Assembly: GCA_002508425.1 (NCBI GenBank) | Contig: DAKU01000125.1 | Coordinates: 1 to 40,696 of the forward strand | Source: Methanosarcinaceae archaeon UBA470 | GTDB lineage: Archaea; Halobacteriota; Methanosarcinia; Methanosarcinales; Methanosarcinaceae | Reading direction: 5' to 3' | Length of the DNA stretch: 40,696 bases | Shown here: piece after piece, positions 6,941 through 16,617 of the stretch | How positions within the stretch are numbered: the first letter of the stretch is position 1 | Layout: every line of letters starts with the position of its first letter | The notes under the pieces: model-generated | What the model saw: only the letters and a program-made list of their open reading frames with translations | Databases searched by the model: none | What the model was told of the DNA's origin: nothing | Program-made: the position numbers and the translations under genes

Positions 6941-8491
6941 ATGAAAGGCTCCAAAATCCTCATAGTTGAAGATGAAAGAATAACGGCTCTTGATATCAAA
7001 TATAGGTTGGAGGATTCGGGATACGTTGTGACAGCAGTAGTGTCATCCGGAAAAAATGCAATTGAAAAAGCAGAAGAAACAAGACCTGATCTTGTGCTGA
7101 TGGATATAATGATAGACGGCGAAATGCAAGGAACCGAAGCAGCTTTTCACATACATTCCCATTTTGGTATACCGATAATATTTCTCACTGCCTATGCTGA
7201 TGAGAACACACTTAGAAGAGCGAGGATCGCAGAGCCTTTTAGTTATATCTTAAAACCATTTGAAGACAAAGATCTCTATACAAACATAGAAATTGCACTC
7301 TATAAGCACCGTGTAGAGCAAGAACTCAAGGAAAAGGAAGAATGGGTCTCAGCTACTTTAAAAAGTATGGCTGATGCGGTGGTAGCTACAGATACATCAG
7401 GAGCAATAAAGCACCTGAACCCCATAGCCGAGATCCTCACCGGATGGAAGGAATCTAAGGCACTGGGAAAACCGCTAAGTGAGATATTACAGATATCCTA
7501 TGCAAATGGCGAAATGATTGATAACCTTGTCCGCAAAGTGCTAGAAGATGGAGTCTTTGAAGGTCGGAATGATGAAGACTTGTTATTGTTAAGAAATGAG
7601 TTGAAAATTCCAATTTCGATTACAGGCACCTCCATAAAGAATGATAGAAATATCGTAAAGGGCATAGTCTATGTTTTTACTGATATAACCACACAGAAAC
7701 AGGAAAAAGAAAAGATTCTGACCGCAAAGCTAAGCGCTGAAGTTGCAAATAATACAAAGAGCGAATTTTTGGCAAACATGAGTCATGAATTACGTACCCC
7801 TCTTACATCTATCATAGGTTTTTCAGACCTTCTTCTGGAAGAGACTTACGGTGAGCTTAATGATAAACAACGTAAGTATCTAAACAATGTATCATCCAGT
7901 GGGAAACATCTTTTGGACCTCATCAACGGCATCCTTGATCTTTCAAAAGTAGAAGCAGGGAAAATGCAGATGGCGTATGAGTACTTCAATGTCGCTGAAG
8001 TAATAAATGAAATTAATTCAGTAATAGCTCCTCTTGCATTAAAAAAAGGTATTTCTCTGGACATCAGCATAGACCCTAAGATGCACAATATGAAGGCTGA
8101 CAAGCTAAAATTCAGACAGATCATGTACAACCTTGCAAGTAATGCAATAAAGTTTACGAACAATAGCGGTCACGTGTGCATAGAGGGAAATCTTTCTGAA
8201 AAGCTGGCAAAGTTCAAAGTGAAAGATGATGGTATAGGCATATCTAAAGAAGACCAACTTAAAATATTCAATCCATTTACACAGATCGATTCTTCAAGTA
8301 CTCGTAAGTATGAAGGTACGGGTCTGGGTTTGTCCTTAGTAAAAAAGTTCGTAGAATTGCACGGCGGTTATGTATGGATCGAAAGTGAGCTTGGTAAAGG
8401 CTCAATATTCTCATTTATCATACCTTATGAAGGTGTTATTCCGACATCAAAGAAACAAGTGACCGACAAACTGCAGGGAACACACGTATAG
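6941..8491 (+). CDS. Sensor histidine kinase with N-terminal receiver domain (REC-PAS-HisKA-HATPase)
   Basis: 516 residues with no membrane segments, so a cytosolic kinase. Domain order: receiver (about 4-120, acidic pocket E10/D11, phospho-acceptor D55 in LMDIM), a short linker helix, PAS (about 133-255), HisKA with the phosphorylated histidine H282 in NMSHELRTPL, and the HATPase domain (about 385-505) with N, G1 (DDGIGI) and G2 (GTGLGLSLVKKF) boxes. A receiver at the N-terminus suggests that it is itself controlled by another kinase. Its HisKA/HATPase half closely resembles that of the kinase at 24274-26607, so the two are paralogues. No output regulator is adjacent. Confidence 0.9.
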   Translation: MKGSKILIVEDERITALDIKYRLEDSGYVVTAVVSSGKNAIEKAEETRPDLVLMDIMIDGEMQGTEAAFHIHSHFGIPIIFLTAYADENTLRRARIAEPFSYILKPFEDKDLYTNIEIALYKHRVEQELKEKEEWVSATLKSMADAVVATDTSGAIKHLNPIAEILTGWKESKALGKPLSEILQISYANGEMIDNLVRKVLEDGVFEGRNDEDLLLLRNELKIPISITGTSIKNDRNIVKGIVYVFTDITTQKQEKEKILTAKLSAEVANNTKSEFLANMSHELRTPLTSIIGFSDLLLEETYGELNDKQRKYLNNVSSSGKHLLDLINGILDLSKVEAGKMQMAYEYFNVAEVINEINSVIAPLALKKGISLDISIDPKMHNMKADKLKFRQIMYNLASNAIKFTNNSGHVCIEGNLSEKLAKFKVKDDGIGISKEDQLKIFNPFTQIDSSSTRKYEGTGLGLSLVKKFVELHGGYVWIESELGKGSIFSFIIPYEGVIPTSKKQVTDKLQGTHV

Positions 8492-8773
8492 GAATAACTA
8501 TCAGAAAAGAGTTGACTAAACATACTCATGATTTTGGACTGACGAATTCGGACTTTGTTATATCTCAATACCGCAAGCCAGAGGGCCCTCGTTCCGATGA
8601 AGAAAATGATACTTAAATATATATACTATTATTAATATTAAATATTTTGATATGCATTATACCCTGTGGTGCAAATCCGATCAAATCGAGATGCATGCAA
8701 TTATTTGAGATTTGAGAGGGATTTCCACAACAGAGGACAAACTAATAATTCCTCAATTTATTGGATGGAAATA
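8492..8773. other. AT-rich gap between two kinase genes
   Basis: About 280 bases with no convincing gene. It holds a perfect ten-base palindrome GAGGGCCCTC at 8581-8590 and an AT-rich run at about 8619-8650 that can serve as promoter for the following kinase. A short open frame ending at about 8617 has no start context or recognisable product. Confidence 0.4.
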
Positions 8774-10615
8774 ATGAACAATGTCAAACCTCGGTTCACT
8801 ATACTTGTTGTAGATGACGAGCCAGTCAATGTAGAGCTGCTTGAAGCTTACTTACATTCTGAGCATGACGTGATCACTGCTTTCAATGGTTTTGAAGCAA
8901 TTGAAAGCGCACGCAATAAAAAACCTGATCTTATCCTCCTAGATATAATGATGCCGGATATAAACGGATTTGAGGTTTGCAAGATCCTTAAAAGTTCTAA
9001 AGATACAGCTCATATTCCAATTATAATGGTTACTGCACTTTCAAACCGTGATGATCGAGCACGAGCAATAGAAGTTGGAACAGACGATTTTCTTTCAAAA
9101 CCAGTTGATAGAGTTTCCCTTAAAACCCGTGTCAACTCTCTTTTAAGGCTTAAAGCACTTCAAGACGAGATAGTAAGGGAAAGAGACCAGGCACAGAACT
9201 ATCTGGATGTTGCAGGGGTGATGTTCCTTGTGCTTGATAATGAAAGGAATGTAACGCTCATTAACAAAAAAGGCTGTGAGATACTCGGTTATACGGAAGA
9301 AGAAGTTGTCGGAAAGAATTGGGTAGAGTATTTTGTACCTGCTTATCTGCGAGATGAGGTCAACAAACTTTTTACCGATGTGATCACATCCTCTGTTTCA
9401 AAAAACGTTGTTGTAGAGAATGCATGCCTCACAAAGCAAGGTACTGAGAAAATAATCAGATGGAACAATGTAGCACTGCGTGACGCTGCTGGTAATATCA
9501 CTGGTACACTTAGTTCTGGAGAGGATATTACCGATGCAAAGAAAGCAGAATCCTTGATTAATATTCAGAAGATCGCAATGGATTCGGCTTCTGATGGTTT
9601 GACCATCCTTAATGAAAAAGGAGAACATGTGTATACAAATGAAGCACATGCACGGATGTACGGCTATGAGTGCTGTTCTGAACTTATTGGTAAAACTTGG
9701 GAGCTAACGTACAATCCTGTTGATTTTGATGTCTTTAAAACACAATACTTGCCGGAGTTATTAGAAAAGGGTAAATGGACAGGAGAAAACCAGGGTAAGA
9801 AAAAGGATGGTACACTCTTTTTCCAAGAAGTATCGCTCACAAGGCTTGATAATGGGGGAATTGTCTGCATAGTGCGGGACATCACATCCCGCAAAGAAGC
9901 AGAGAATAGGTTACAGGAATACGCCCGCAACCTCAAGCGCTCCAATGAACTTAAGGACCTATTCATTGATATTATGAGCCATGATATTCTAAATCCTGCA
10001 GGAGTGGCCAGAGGATTTGCAGAGATACTTGAAAGTACAGAAACCGATAAAGACAAGCTTCACAACCTTGGCATAATTGAAGAAAGCATTTCTAAAATAC
10101 TGGATACTATTACCAGTGCTGCTAACCTTGCACGGCTTGAGAGTGTGGACGAGATAGAATTCATAGATCTCGACCTCAATTCAATGATCCTTGAAGCTAT
10201 TGATGCATACAAATACGAAATACTTACAGTTGGTCTAAAAATAGAATATCAGGAAAGCGGTCCTTACTATGCAAAAGCAAACCCCCTGATAAGTGGTGTC
10301 ATTACAAACCTCCTTTCAAACGCCTTGAAATATGGTTCCAAAGGAGGAAAGATCAGAATAAAGGTTGATGATTCCAACAACGAATGGAAAGTGGTGCTCA
10401 CTGATTTTGGAGATGGAATCGCAGATGTTGACAAAACTTCTGTCTTCCAACGGTTCAAACGGCTTAATGTTGGAGAAATCAAAGGCCACGGCCTTGGACT
10501 TGCAATTGTGAAGAGAACTGTAGACCTGCATGGGGGCAGGGTCGGTGTGGAAGACAACCCCGATGCTAAGGGTACTCAGTTCTGGTTTACAGTAAAGAAA
10601 AGTACTGGTAGCTAA
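8774..10615 (+). CDS. Sensor histidine kinase, REC-PAS-PAS-HisKA-HATPase
   Basis: About 613 residues, cytosolic. Receiver domain at about 8-125 (D14, D15, phospho-acceptor D57 in LLDIMMPDI), two PAS domains (about 140-255 and 265-385, the second ending in VRDITSRKEAE), HisKA with H403 in the variant box MSHDILNP, and HATPase (about 490-608; FGDGI and HGLGLAIV). I chose the ATG at 8774 because the receiver domain begins right after it and GGATGG precedes it. A GTG at 8666 would add 36 residues with no domain. The gene ends exactly where the leftward debranching enzyme gene ends, so the two stop codons abut with no spacer. Confidence 0.88.
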   Translation: MNNVKPRFTILVVDDEPVNVELLEAYLHSEHDVITAFNGFEAIESARNKKPDLILLDIMMPDINGFEVCKILKSSKDTAHIPIIMVTALSNRDDRARAIEVGTDDFLSKPVDRVSLKTRVNSLLRLKALQDEIVRERDQAQNYLDVAGVMFLVLDNERNVTLINKKGCEILGYTEEEVVGKNWVEYFVPAYLRDEVNKLFTDVITSSVSKNVVVENACLTKQGTEKIIRWNNVALRDAAGNITGTLSSGEDITDAKKAESLINIQKIAMDSASDGLTILNEKGEHVYTNEAHARMYGYECCSELIGKTWELTYNPVDFDVFKTQYLPELLEKGKWTGENQGKKKDGTLFFQEVSLTRLDNGGIVCIVRDITSRKEAENRLQEYARNLKRSNELKDLFIDIMSHDILNPAGVARGFAEILESTETDKDKLHNLGIIEESISKILDTITSAANLARLESVDEIEFIDLDLNSMILEAIDAYKYEILTVGLKIEYQESGPYYAKANPLISGVITNLLSNALKYGSKGGKIRIKVDDSNNEWKVVLTDFGDGIADVDKTSVFQRFKRLNVGEIKGHGLGLAIVKRTVDLHGGRVGVEDNPDAKGTQFWFTVKKSTGS

Positions 10616-12622
10616 TTACTTCATTGGCTTATTAACTAACACATTCTCAGAATACGCACGCAGGATCTCAGCCACACTCCATGCCTGTGACACGCACCCT
10701 CTGGGCATGTGGGGCTCAGTGCCATCAAATATCTCTGAAATGGTCCCAACACCTGCTTCTGCAAGATGAGGAATAAATCCGTCCAGCAGCTCTTTTGCAT
10801 ACATTCTGCTTCTTAAGGAACGCCCTTTTGTCTTGCAGTAGGCACAGATAAATGGTCCCAACAGCCAGGGCCACACAGTCCCGTTATGATAAGCCATATC
10901 TCTTTGAAGGACACCTCCTTCATATTTACCAGTATAAGACGCTTCATAAGGTGCCAGTGTCCTTAAGCCCCTGGGAGTCAGCAAATATTGTTGTACTTTT
11001 CTTACAATGCTTTTTTCCTTCTCTAGGTCAAGCATGCAGTGAGGTAATGATACCGCTAATATCTGATTAGGTCTTAATGATCCATCCTTGTATTCTCTAC
11101 CCTGATCATAACCAATGCAATCATAAAGGCAACCCTGGTCTTCATTCCAAAATACTCTCGCAAAATTCCCACGTACCTTTTCAGCCATTTCCACAAAATC
11201 TGGTTCATCAATGCCAAGCCTTGAAGCTATTTTTGAGGCAATGACCAGTGAATTGTACCACAAAGCATTGATCTCGCATGCCTTGCCTTTGCGAGGCGTG
11301 ATCTCAGCATCACCCGCTTTGGCATCCATCCACGTAAGCTGGCCGTCGTGAAGTAGCAAACCATCTGCATCCATTTTTATGCCAAACATTGTTCCTTTGG
11401 AATAGTTGAGAATAATATCGACCACTGTAGACCACATTTTCCTGACAGTAGGCACATCATCAGTATATTCCAGATACTTCCATAATGCATTGATGAACCA
11501 CAGGGATGCATCCACTGTGTTGTATGCATAATTGTCACCACTGTGATCGGGGAATCTGTTAGGGATAAGCCCGTCCCTGCAATTCTCTGCAAACGTGGAA
11601 AGTATGCTTGCAGCCAGTTCATATCTGCCGGTTACAAGTGTAAGGCCAGGCAATGAGATCATAGTGTCTCTTCCCCAGTCTGCAAACCACGGATAACCTG
11701 CAATAATAGAATGCTTTCCTGTCGAATTACGCATGACAATGAAACTGTCTGCAGCTATTACAAGCTTTGAAGGAAGAATGTCTGTATAGTCCAAACCCTG
11801 ACAGATCATGGAAATGCGTTTATTTTCAGCGTCATACGCCTTGCGTACAGAAGATAAAGAGATATCAGTTCTTTTTTCAGTAGAAGCAACTATAAAGATC
11901 TCATTGATCCCCTGCACAAGTTCCACTTCAAAGTAGCCGGGATGGAAACAGTCTTCATGGTAATCATAGCCTCTTTCCATTTCAGCAGTATATTCAAAAT
12001 TATAGTACCAGTCACTTGCAGGAATATAAGCGGCATTTGAAACAAGATGTAGTTTGGCCTTGCTGTCTTCTCCAAAATTGACCATCAATGCAGTGCCATA
12101 ACTGGACGCCTCCTGCGATATTTCATCATGCTGTAGTATCAATTTATGAAAATCCCGCATAGTTGCAAGAGGATGTATACGCATTCTGCAAATTCCTTTA
12201 TCTGGAGGCACATTAATAGCATACTTTATAAAAACAGTATTTTTTCCATGTTCCATTAACAATGCCTTAAGTATGTGTATACCGTCAACATCGTATTTCC
12301 ATGATGGAATAGGGCCTTCAACAAATTCCTTTATATAACTGAAACCCTGAGGATGGACAACACCCATATATTTATGGCAGGCAAGTTCATGAGTAATACC
12401 GCCTATATGTATTTCTTCGTCAAGAGAAGATAAAAGCACCATTCTGTCAACAGGAGGCTCCATAGATGCCACCAGCAAACCATGGTATTTTCGGGTGTTC
12501 ATAAAAGATAAAGTAGAGGAAGCATACCCCCCTAATCCGTTGGTTATCAACCATTCTTTTTGGCACAGTTCACCGCTATTATCCCCGCCGACAGAGAATA
12601 TGGTTCCTTCATATCTTTCCAT
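10616..12622 (-). CDS. Glycogen debranching enzyme, archaeal/bacterial amylo-alpha-1,6-glucosidase type
   Basis: 668 residues. The N-terminal beta-sandwich domain (about 1-250, with TNGLGGYASSTLSFMNTRKYHGLL) and the C-terminal (alpha/alpha)6 barrel (about 285-668) match the GDE_N/GDE_C architecture. The active-site segment PWFADWGRDT (311-320) is intact and NGTVWPWLLGPF lies near the C-terminus. The enzyme hydrolyses alpha-1,6 branch points during glycogen breakdown. The start at 12622 is set by homology (MERYEGTIF); an ATG nine codons upstream is less likely. It overlaps the end of the GH15 gene by 14 bases and is last in a five-gene operon. Confidence 0.92.
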   Translation of the reverse strand: MERYEGTIFSVGGDNSGELCQKEWLITNGLGGYASSTLSFMNTRKYHGLLVASMEPPVDRMVLLSSLDEEIHIGGITHELACHKYMGVVHPQGFSYIKEFVEGPIPSWKYDVDGIHILKALLMEHGKNTVFIKYAINVPPDKGICRMRIHPLATMRDFHKLILQHDEISQEASSYGTALMVNFGEDSKAKLHLVSNAAYIPASDWYYNFEYTAEMERGYDYHEDCFHPGYFEVELVQGINEIFIVASTEKRTDISLSSVRKAYDAENKRISMICQGLDYTDILPSKLVIAADSFIVMRNSTGKHSIIAGYPWFADWGRDTMISLPGLTLVTGRYELAASILSTFAENCRDGLIPNRFPDHSGDNYAYNTVDASLWFINALWKYLEYTDDVPTVRKMWSTVVDIILNYSKGTMFGIKMDADGLLLHDGQLTWMDAKAGDAEITPRKGKACEINALWYNSLVIASKIASRLGIDEPDFVEMAEKVRGNFARVFWNEDQGCLYDCIGYDQGREYKDGSLRPNQILAVSLPHCMLDLEKEKSIVRKVQQYLLTPRGLRTLAPYEASYTGKYEGGVLQRDMAYHNGTVWPWLLGPFICAYCKTKGRSLRSRMYAKELLDGFIPHLAEAGVGTISEIFDGTEPHMPRGCVSQAWSVAEILRAYSENVLVNKPMK

Positions 12623-14579
12623 CCTCAGTTCCCTCCGAGAGTGTTTCAAGAAGAAGTATGTTGTCGATCATCAGGGCACAGCTCCAGCCCAAGGGTATAG
12701 CCCAGGCAGGATAGCCCTTTTGCTTGTCTACCTGTTCAGGGAGCATACCCGTACTCGTTGCTCCCTTCAGGGCCCACATGATATACTTCACAGAGCCCTG
12801 TACCAATCTTGAAACTTCTGCCTCAGTGCCAGGTTCGCTGCGAAGTGAGTGTGCAAGAGTAAGCATTGCCTTGGATAGCCATAAAGTAGTTACTACCCAG
12901 GGGTTGCCTTCAATATATTTGTCATTCTCGTATCTTTTTATGCCATGATGTCCGTTAACATTCACACTAAGCCTGCTTTCTATGATGTTCATCATCGAAT
13001 AGATCATTTTCCTCTCCTGCGGATCTTTAGGAGAAAGCATATTGAATGGCACGAAAGTACCGAGCATACTGGACTCGACCGTGGGATCTAACTTGCCATC
13101 AGCAATGCGTTTAGCAAAATATCCTTCTTTGAGCCACATTTTTTCGATGGTCGTGCTCTTTACGAGCTCAGCTCTTTCAAACCAACGGGATGAAAGCCCC
13201 ATTTCACGGTAAGCCCTTGCTATGTGAGCAGCGCCTTTTAAGCCAGCATATGCAGCAGCGGATGTATAAGCGAATACTCCATCATATGTTTCCCATATAT
13301 CCAAACAGGGTTCATGCAGCCCACCCAGTGTGCGCTTCATTAGGTACTCGGCACCTGTGAGGACAGTGATCCAGATACTTTCCAAAAACTCGGCTCTTTG
13401 AAGACCCTTTAAGGTAAGATAGTATGTGTACATGACATGCAGTGTAGCCCCTGTTTCATCTATCTGGGTGGAATGGTCGAAGTTTCCCCATGAAGGAGCC
13501 GTGTTACCGTCAAGCCAGTATCTCTGGAACCAAGAGCCGTCGGAAAGCTGTGTACGTCTGCACCAACGGAAGAACATATCACAGTACTCTGGATAACCTG
13601 CATTGAGTAAGGACACTGCTACTTCTGATACATCCCTGTTCCAGCAGTATCCGTAACCGCCACACATCTCAAAATCATGGTCGAACTCGGGTGCGGCCAC
13701 AAAAGAACCGTGTAGGGGATCATTGAGCAGGTCAAGGGTAAGCAGAGAACGGTTGAAAGCCTCCCTAATTTGTTGTTTTGTTTCGGGCATATCGTCCAGC
13801 ACGGACAGTTTTACCATATTCTTTTTTGAAAGCCAGCGTATCCGGTCCTCCTTGGAATCCTCAAACATATTATCCACTGGCTCCTGAATTAATTCCAACA
13901 TCATCTTGTATAACAGTGTTCTTTTCTGGGAAGCTCCTATGAATACGGTTATCTCCTTGGATTTTCCAGCTTTAAGATCAAGGTCCCATCCTACGACCGT
14001 GTTCAGATAACCGATATCTTCCTTGTTGTTCTGCAGTCTGCCGTCTTCCATATCATAGCGTGCGTTGGTCCACCATATTGTATCCATTGCCTTGCCAACC
14101 TGCCATTCCTGGAAAGGAGGATCTGCCATTATACCAATATAGTTATCCTGCCAGTACTGCACAAGCAGCCGTGCATCAGGATCGCAGAAAGCAGAGTTCT
14201 TCTTGTGCATCTCGCCTACACTGAGGTTGGAATAATAGAAGAATGTGCCATTGATATCCCTTTCAGTGCTGATGGTATACTTACGCACCATCACAGATGC
14301 TTTTTGATGTGTAAAATCCTGGATAGTTATCTTTATACCAGTTCCATGTACAAGCTCAGTAATAACTATATTCGTATCTTCAAGATAATGTTGTGTAGAG
14401 TACCATTCAGGATTATTAGTCCATATCAGCCTGTTGTTTATATGCAGGCAGGCAAGCGATTCCTCTACATGTTGGGCATAATCCCTGCGAGGATAAAAAA
14501 AACCTAACAGTTCGCCTTTCTTGCCCATGGTGACAAGAACCTTGCCATTACCCAGGATAACATTAGGTTGCCTGATCAC
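12609..14579 (-). CDS. GH15 glucoamylase-like glucosidase
   Basis: 656 residues. The N-terminal beta-sandwich (about 1-240) and the C-terminal (alpha/alpha)6 barrel (about 260-640) fit archaeal and bacterial glycoside hydrolase family 15. CWNRD (312-316), the QIDE segment (E375) and LDIWE (E430) match the family substrate-binding and catalytic-acid regions. A second conserved glutamate lies in IEGNPWVVTTLW near 570. It would release glucose from non-reducing ends of alpha-glucans, inside the cell because there is no signal peptide. It overlaps the V4R gene by ATGA and runs 14 bases into the debranching gene. Confidence 0.9.
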   Translation of the reverse strand: MIRQPNVILGNGKVLVTMGKKGELLGFFYPRRDYAQHVEESLACLHINNRLIWTNNPEWYSTQHYLEDTNIVITELVHGTGIKITIQDFTHQKASVMVRKYTISTERDINGTFFYYSNLSVGEMHKKNSAFCDPDARLLVQYWQDNYIGIMADPPFQEWQVGKAMDTIWWTNARYDMEDGRLQNNKEDIGYLNTVVGWDLDLKAGKSKEITVFIGASQKRTLLYKMMLELIQEPVDNMFEDSKEDRIRWLSKKNMVKLSVLDDMPETKQQIREAFNRSLLTLDLLNDPLHGSFVAAPEFDHDFEMCGGYGYCWNRDVSEVAVSLLNAGYPEYCDMFFRWCRRTQLSDGSWFQRYWLDGNTAPSWGNFDHSTQIDETGATLHVMYTYYLTLKGLQRAEFLESIWITVLTGAEYLMKRTLGGLHEPCLDIWETYDGVFAYTSAAAYAGLKGAAHIARAYREMGLSSRWFERAELVKSTTIEKMWLKEGYFAKRIADGKLDPTVESSMLGTFVPFNMLSPKDPQERKMIYSMMNIIESRLSVNVNGHHGIKRYENDKYIEGNPWVVTTLWLSKAMLTLAHSLRSEPGTEAEVSRLVQGSVKYIMWALKGATSTGMLPEQVDKQKGYPAWAIPLGWSCALMIDNILLLETLSEGTEDGKI

Positions 14580-15385
14580 TTGATCCCCTCTTTCATAATA
14601 TGTTCCAAATTAACTCCTTCAGGTGCAATTGATACCAGATGTTCGCATACTGCATTTCCCATGCTCTTGCAGCTGACTTCACGGACCTGGAAAGTGTACC
14701 CCATCATTTCTGTCATGTAACCTGCAATGAACCCACTTATGTATCCACATACAGGAAGGTCACTGGGACCGTATGCATCTGCAATGAACGAATCCCTTAC
14801 CCTTACTTTACCGCTACAGGTATCTCTATCAAAATCCATTTCCAATTTTCCCCAGCCGGATGCAAGGAATAGTTCTCTCAGTATGGCCATACAATTGTTC
14901 CTGTCTGCTGGCATTATGCCCTTGACATACTTTGCAGCACCTTTGCCTCCTTTAAGGCCGCTCAGCAGAAGCAGACCATCGGGCTGGATCACATTTTCCC
15001 TTATTATCTTTAGTATATCCAGAATAGTCCTTGACCTTGTAATTACGGCTCTTTCTCCCAGAAAATTCAGAGGAAAATCCACTGTATGTATCATACGATT
15101 TCCAGAGATACCTGATTCTACCTCAGTTACTCCTTTAATTTTGCGAAGCATTTCATTGATCGTTTCTATTTGTGCCTCTTCCTTAACCTCCGTGAAAAGC
15201 ACATACTTTCCTTGTCCATTCGGTTCTGTATTGTCAAGGTATGCAAACTTTAATTTCACTCCTATTTCAGTAAGCACTGAATTGATATTTGCTTCAGCAC
15301 CCATATCTGTATGATAAGTAATGCTGAACCACACCACATGAGCATTCTCATCGCCCCTGGAAAACATGTATAAATCCCGTACCAT
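14576..15385 (-). CDS. ACT-like plus V4R domain protein in the glycogen operon
   Basis: About 269 residues. The first ~75 residues look like an ACT-type small-molecule-binding fold (a beta-alpha-beta pattern with an alternating hydrophobic segment up to GVTEVESGISGNRM). The C-terminal part (about 110-258) is a V4R domain, ending with the conserved pair of cysteines in VSCKSMGNAVCEHLV. V4R domains bind small hydrophobic molecules or metals and often regulate. The start at 15385 is preferred for its AGGGGG upstream; an ATG at 15406 overlaps the preceding stop (TAATG). Its position between glycoside hydrolases suggests a sensor of carbon state for glycogen use, which is inference. Confidence 0.75.
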   Translation of the reverse strand: MVRDLYMFSRGDENAHVVWFSITYHTDMGAEANINSVLTEIGVKLKFAYLDNTEPNGQGKYVLFTEVKEEAQIETINEMLRKIKGVTEVESGISGNRMIHTVDFPLNFLGERAVITRSRTILDILKIIRENVIQPDGLLLLSGLKGGKGAAKYVKGIMPADRNNCMAILRELFLASGWGKLEMDFDRDTCSGKVRVRDSFIADAYGPSDLPVCGYISGFIAGYMTEMMGYTFQVREVSCKSMGNAVCEHLVSIAPEGVNLEHIMKEGIK

Positions 15386-15405
15386 AGTAACCCCCTTTTC
15401 TCCCA

Positions 15406-16617
15406 TTATTCATGGGCTTCAGCATCCACAGCATCCAATTTTCTGAAGACCAAGGATTTAAAGTCCATGAGAATTGTCATGTAATTAATAGCAGCATCAA
15501 ATGGCGATGAGTGAATGCTAAAATATGAATGCACATCACCGTCACCAAGATTTTTGGTGCACATGTAGTAGAAATGGTCTGAAGTGAGCAGATGCTTCCA
15601 GATATTGATGATCTCTGGGTCTTTGGTTCTGCGTACGTATTGACCCAGCATCTTGACATCTTCAAAACATCTTCTTTGCATATCGTTACCCAGCCATGCG
15701 CTGGTATCGCGTTCAGTGTCAGCCCAAGAAATTGTGGAAAAATCCCCAACGTCTATCTCTGCCACAGGGTCGTACCTGCTGATCACTTCAGAAGGAGTAT
15801 GGAAAGCCAACTTCCTGTCTAAGACCTCTCCTGGCAATGCTTTCAGGAATTTGAAAATGCCCGTTTCTTCCCATTGATGCTCTCCAAAAGTTTCATAATC
15901 CATGAAAATATTTAAAGTATCTCCCGGTGTAAGGGAAGCCCAACTGGCCCATTTGTCCGCTGTAAGCGGATATTCCGGCCACCATCTCGCGGTGAACCTG
16001 TATCCGATGTCATCGCTGAGTTTATAATTACGCAGCAACACCCTGATATTTGAGTCCTTTGCACGATAGACATAGTTAGGTGACTTGTTGCCAAGCAGAT
16101 GTTCAGTACCTTCGGAAAGTATTGCTTTATATCCCATATCTTTGACAGTGGCTGCAAGGCTATTATTATAAATCAGCTCCGTATTACGGAACACCTGAGG
16201 TTCCACTCCTACGAGAGCCTTCATATTTTCCCGGTGCTCACGTATCTGTTCCCTGAACTCTTCCCTATCATCGAACAAACCTGCCAGAGAGTGATAGTTA
16301 GTCTCTTCCAGGAATTCCACACATCCTGTCTCTGCCATCTGTTTGAAGGTTTCCAGTACATCCTTATCCCATTTCTCACACTGGCTGAGCAATGTACCTG
16401 TGACAGAGAGACTTATCTTAAACTTTCCTCCGTATTCATCAATAAGATCAAGCATGGTCCTGTTAGCTGGAAGGTAGCATTTGCGTGAGATCTTCTCAAA
16501 TATCTCCCTGTTAGTCTTGTTATCGAAATATCTCTCAAAGCCCGTGTGTTCATCCGGCCAGAACCATTTTAATCGATATGGCTGATGGACCTCAAAGTAA
16601 AAGCAGACAGACCTCAT
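15406..16617 (-). CDS. GH57 alpha-amylase / glucanotransferase
   Basis: 403 residues, cytosolic. Family GH57 conserved regions are in place: HQPYR near the N-terminus, a YHSLAGL region around 108-115, RNTELIYNN with the expected nucleophile E147, MDYETFGEHQ with the expected acid D240, and the WADTERDTSAWLGN region near 300-315. It would cut or rearrange alpha-1,4-glucans of stored glycogen. The start at 16617 overlaps the stop of the preceding paralogue (ATGA) and has a strong GGGAGGGGAG ribosome-binding site. An upstream ATG (16632) is unlikely. Confidence 0.9.
   Translation of the reverse strand: MRSVCFYFEVHQPYRLKWFWPDEHTGFERYFDNKTNREIFEKISRKCYLPANRTMLDLIDEYGGKFKISLSVTGTLLSQCEKWDKDVLETFKQMAETGCVEFLEETNYHSLAGLFDDREEFREQIREHRENMKALVGVEPQVFRNTELIYNNSLAATVKDMGYKAILSEGTEHLLGNKSPNYVYRAKDSNIRVLLRNYKLSDDIGYRFTARWWPEYPLTADKWASWASLTPGDTLNIFMDYETFGEHQWEETGIFKFLKALPGEVLDRKLAFHTPSEVISRYDPVAEIDVGDFSTISWADTERDTSAWLGNDMQRRCFEDVKMLGQYVRRTKDPEIINIWKHLLTSDHFYYMCTKNLGDGDVHSYFSIHSSPFDAAINYMTILMDFKSLVFRKLDAVDAEAHE

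Noticed and set aside
8581..8590. Perfect palindrome GAGGGCCCTC
   Set aside because: It is a single copy, has no loop, is not at a promoter position, and is short enough to arise by chance.
8516..8617. Short open frame in the gap between two kinases
   Set aside because: It has no ATG/GTG with a ribosome-binding site and no similarity that I recognise. A frameshifted tail of the first kinase was considered, but that kinase already ends after a complete HATPase domain.
8666..8773. Upstream GTG extension of the second kinase
   Set aside because: The extra 36 residues carry no domain and the receiver fold starts right after the ATG at 8774.
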